A stretch of DNA of 64,000 nucleotides. It comes from CAZAFN01 sp964484795 (GTDB lineage: Bacteria; Pseudomonadota; Alphaproteobacteria; Methylaequorales; Methylaequoraceae). Numbering within the stretch: position 1 is the first letter of the stretch; the number at the start of each line of letters is the position of its first letter. The notes beneath the pieces were generated by a model. That model saw only the letters and a program-made list of their open reading frames with translations. It did no database searches and was not told the origin of the DNA. Both the position numbers and the translations under genes were made by a program. Below, one piece after another: positions 62,063-64,000 of this stretch. The DNA lies in contig CAZAFN010000001.1 in the NCBI GenBank assembly GCA_964484795.1, positions 1-64,000 of the forward strand, given 5' to 3'.

Positions 62063-63031
62063 ATGGCAAAAAAAATTTTAGGGATGGGTAATGCAGTATT
62101 GGACATTTTGGCATCGGCTTCGGATGATTACCTAAAAAAAAACAAACTTTTAAAGGGGTCAATGTCTCTTGTTGAACAAAACAAATCAGATGATTTGCTC
62201 AAAAAAATCAAACCAATTAAAAAAGATTCTGGAGGTTCAGTTGCAAACACAATTGTGGGGATTTCTATTCTTGGGCTACCAGGTTCTTTTTGCGGCAAAG
62301 TAAAGAATGATAAATTGGGAAATGATTTTGCTAGAAACATAGAAGAAAACCGGGTCAATTTTTTATGTAATAGAGCTGACACAGGAATGCCTACGGCTAG
62401 ATGCTTAGTATTTGTTACTCCCGATGGAGAAAGAACAATGCAAACTTTTCTTGGGGCAAGCACCACCTTAGATGAAGATGACATAAGCGAAGATTTTTTT
62501 TATGAAATAAAATATTTGTTAGTAGAAGGGTATTTGTGGAGTTCTGAATCCGCTAGAGGGGCAATAAAAAAAGCAATTACAATTGCTAAAAAAAGGGGAA
62601 TAGAAGTTGTTTTTTCTTTGTCTGATAAGGGCCTGGCAAAAATGTACAAAAAAGATTTCTTAAAATTAATTAGTGAGGACATAGACATACTAATTGGGAA
62701 TGAAGAAGAATATGTGGGTATTTTTGATACGAATGATGCAAAGAAAATATTTGATAACATAGGGAGTTTTTTGAAAATTGCAGTAATAACAAGTGGAAAA
62801 AAAGGAGCAACCGTCTTTTCAGAAAATAAAATAGAAAAAGTTAAAGCGCTAAAAATAGCTAAGGTTATAGATACAACGGGTGCAGGGGACATGTTTGCCG
62901 CAGGCTTTCTTTACAAACTTTTAAATGAAGAGCCCGCGAAGCAAGCCGCAATTTTCGGTTGCAAAACAGCTGGAAGAATAATTAGTCAGTACGGAGCAAG
63001 ACCAGACAAAAAAACTTTTAAAAATATTTAA
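62063..63031 (+). CDS. PfkB-family sugar/adenosine kinase
   Basis: Ribokinase-fold kinase of 322 residues. GMGNAVLDILA at the start, GGSVANTIVGISILG, and the catalytic DTTGAGDMFAAGF near 270-282. Gene context and overall pattern fit the adenosine kinase-like branch, but the substrate is not proven by the sequence. Confidence 0.9.
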   Translation: MAKKILGMGNAVLDILASASDDYLKKNKLLKGSMSLVEQNKSDDLLKKIKPIKKDSGGSVANTIVGISILGLPGSFCGKVKNDKLGNDFARNIEENRVNFLCNRADTGMPTARCLVFVTPDGERTMQTFLGASTTLDEDDISEDFFYEIKYLLVEGYLWSSESARGAIKKAITIAKKRGIEVVFSLSDKGLAKMYKKDFLKLISEDIDILIGNEEEYVGIFDTNDAKKIFDNIGSFLKIAVITSGKKGATVFSENKIEKVKALKIAKVIDTTGAGDMFAAGFLYKLLNEEPAKQAAIFGCKTAGRIISQYGARPDKKTFKNI

Positions 63032-63043
63032 AAAAATATGTGT

Positions 63044-63064
63044 TTGCTAATAGCAAGCTCTTTT
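63044..63064. terminator. Possible weak bidirectional terminator
   Basis: TTGCT-AAT-AGCAA hairpin followed by GCTCTTTT on the plus strand; T-rich sequence also follows on the minus strand. It lies between the convergent kinase and glycosyltransferase genes. The stem is only 5 bp. Confidence 0.3.
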
Positions 63065-63068
63065 CATT

Positions 63069-64000
63069 TTAAAATTTCAACATAGATATAATTTTGTCAT
63101 TAACTAGTGACACTGGAATGTCATTGATTTTCTTTGATTTGCAATATTCAACTGAAGAAATGCAGACGTTTTTTTTATTTCCAAGAGGTGCAAACTTCTG
63201 ATAGTTTGTTGGTCCAAACAAGCTTATGGTTGGTATTTCGGAGGCAGCTAACAAATGACCACACCCAGTATCATTAGTAATTCCTAAACAGCACTTTCCA
63301 GCAATTTTAATTGTATCCATAGGGTTGCTACTTTTAGCTATATGTATTTTGTGGTTAAAATTTTTTTTTAATTTAGGGTAAAATTTTTTTTCACTAGGTC
63401 CTAAAATAAATACTGGGGTCAATTTACGCTTTATTAGAAAATTTCCAACTTTTATAAAATTCTCCAAAGACCATCTTTTCCAATCAACTGAAGCACCTGG
63501 ACATATAGCAATTTTTTTAGATTTTTTTTTAAATTTAGACTCACTAAAAATGTTAAGATCTTCATTACTAAATAATAGCGCTAGATTTAAAAGTTGCTTG
63601 CTTAAATTTTTTTCCTTATTTTTGCTAGGAAACAAATCAGAAAACAGAAAATTTGAACTTGCAGAAATAAAGAACTTTGTTTTGATTTTAAGCAAAATAA
63701 GGGTTGTAAGAAGTCTTTTTTGCGTATCGAAAACTATATCAAAATTTGGCAATTTTTTTGGAAAAAAAATTTCAGAAATTTTTGAACCAATCTCAACATT
63801 TTCTATAACCTCATCTATTAAACCAGAAGCAATTGGTTTTAAGCTTGTCTTGAAAACAGAACTTCCTTTTCCAGCTAACCACGTTATATGTGAATTTGGG
63901 AAAATCTTTTTTAAACATCTCAGAAAAGGTAGTTTTATAAGTGCATCCCCCAGAAGATCTAATCCAACGTAGATTAAAATTTTTTTTTTCCCAGAGTATT
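63069..64000 (-). CDS. Heptosyltransferase-type glycosyltransferase (family 9), 5' end outside window
   Basis: Adds a heptose or similar sugar to the lipopolysaccharide core. At least 310 residues; the frame remains open to base 64000, so the start lies just beyond. Near the edge it reads KKKILIYVGLDLLGDALIKL and later ITWLAGKGS, the usual N-terminal Rossmann half. The C-terminal half has CPGASVDWKRW, ITNDTGCGHLLAASEIPTIS and LFGPTNYQKFAP, with the acidic GPTN region typical of the family. The exact acceptor is unknown. Confidence 0.88.
   Translation of the reverse strand, partial: YSGKKKILIYVGLDLLGDALIKLPFLRCLKKIFPNSHITWLAGKGSSVFKTSLKPIASGLIDEVIENVEIGSKISEIFFPKKLPNFDIVFDTQKRLLTTLILLKIKTKFFISASSNFLFSDLFPSKNKEKNLSKQLLNLALLFSNEDLNIFSESKFKKKSKKIAICPGASVDWKRWSLENFIKVGNFLIKRKLTPVFILGPSEKKFYPKLKKNFNHKIHIAKSSNPMDTIKIAGKCCLGITNDTGCGHLLAASEIPTISLFGPTNYQKFAPLGNKKNVCISSVEYCKSKKINDIPVSLVNDKIISMLKF

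Overview
The window is a piece of an AT-rich alphaproteobacterial chromosome. It carries gene strings typical of the replication-origin and partition region of that class: mnmE-mnmG-rsmG-parA-parB, rho-hemJ-hemH-hemE, maf-aroE-coaE, secB-timA-mltA-smr-hslUV-hisBHAFE, and hrcA-grpE / dnaK-dnaJ. The outer-membrane genes (LolA, LptE, a TpsB barrel, a heptosyltransferase) show a Gram-negative envelope. Pathway genes for histidine, haem, diaminopimelate, chorismate, CoA and glutathione fit a free-living cell rather than a reduced parasite. Genes are packed tightly, with many ATGA overlaps and overlapping convergent 3' ends. Two 10-N runs (14237..14246 inside mnmG and 55769..55778 after grpE) mark a draft scaffold, so isolated frame problems may be assembly errors.

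Layout. 1..9.6 kb: two tandem two-partner secretion units (TpsB-TpsA, TpsB-TpsA) on the minus strand; the left one runs off the window and the other exoprotein carries a PA14/GLEYA-like domain. 9.8-11.1 kb: an ammonium transporter. 11.3-17.8 kb: tRNA modification and chromosome partition genes with two parS sites, then dnaQ. 17.8-23.9 kb: gshB, a BON lipoprotein, ftsK, a UbiH-type hydroxylase, and a small operon (Lon-N-like, Trm112-like, DUF971). 24-28.1 kb: tRNA-Gly followed by an accessory-looking stretch (alpha/beta hydrolase, two small membrane proteins, a tyrosine recombinase, a zinc alcohol dehydrogenase). 28.4-37 kb: secB, timA, mltA, smr, hslUV and the his operon. 37-41.5 kb: xth, rho and three haem genes. 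41.5-41.8 kb: a very AT-rich gap with a consensus DnaA box, the best oriC candidate. 41.8-47.8 kb: maf, aroE (frame broken at an A13 run), coaE, holA, lptE, leuS (broken by an in-frame stop). 47.8-55.8 kb: a ThiE-like protein, YggS, L,D-transpeptidase, response regulator, LolA, PBP activator, RdgB, RNase PH, HrcA, GrpE. 55.8-64 kb: a candidate 6S RNA cut by the gap, AlkB, DnaK, a 36-codon ORF, DnaJ, DapB, an unknown lipoprotein, DUF2244, a PfkB kinase and the start of an LPS glycosyltransferase gene.

Most of the window is housekeeping. The points that deserve a second look are: the duplicated secretion locus with a shared DnaA-box-like upstream element; the PA14-like insertion; the candidate oriC and parS sites in a rearranged gene order; a 33-bp near-identical repeat shared by the 5' ends of parB and grpE; a 23-bp quasi-palindrome found behind two different genes; the 6S-like RNA; the tiny ORF packed between dnaK and dnaJ; and the two broken essential genes.
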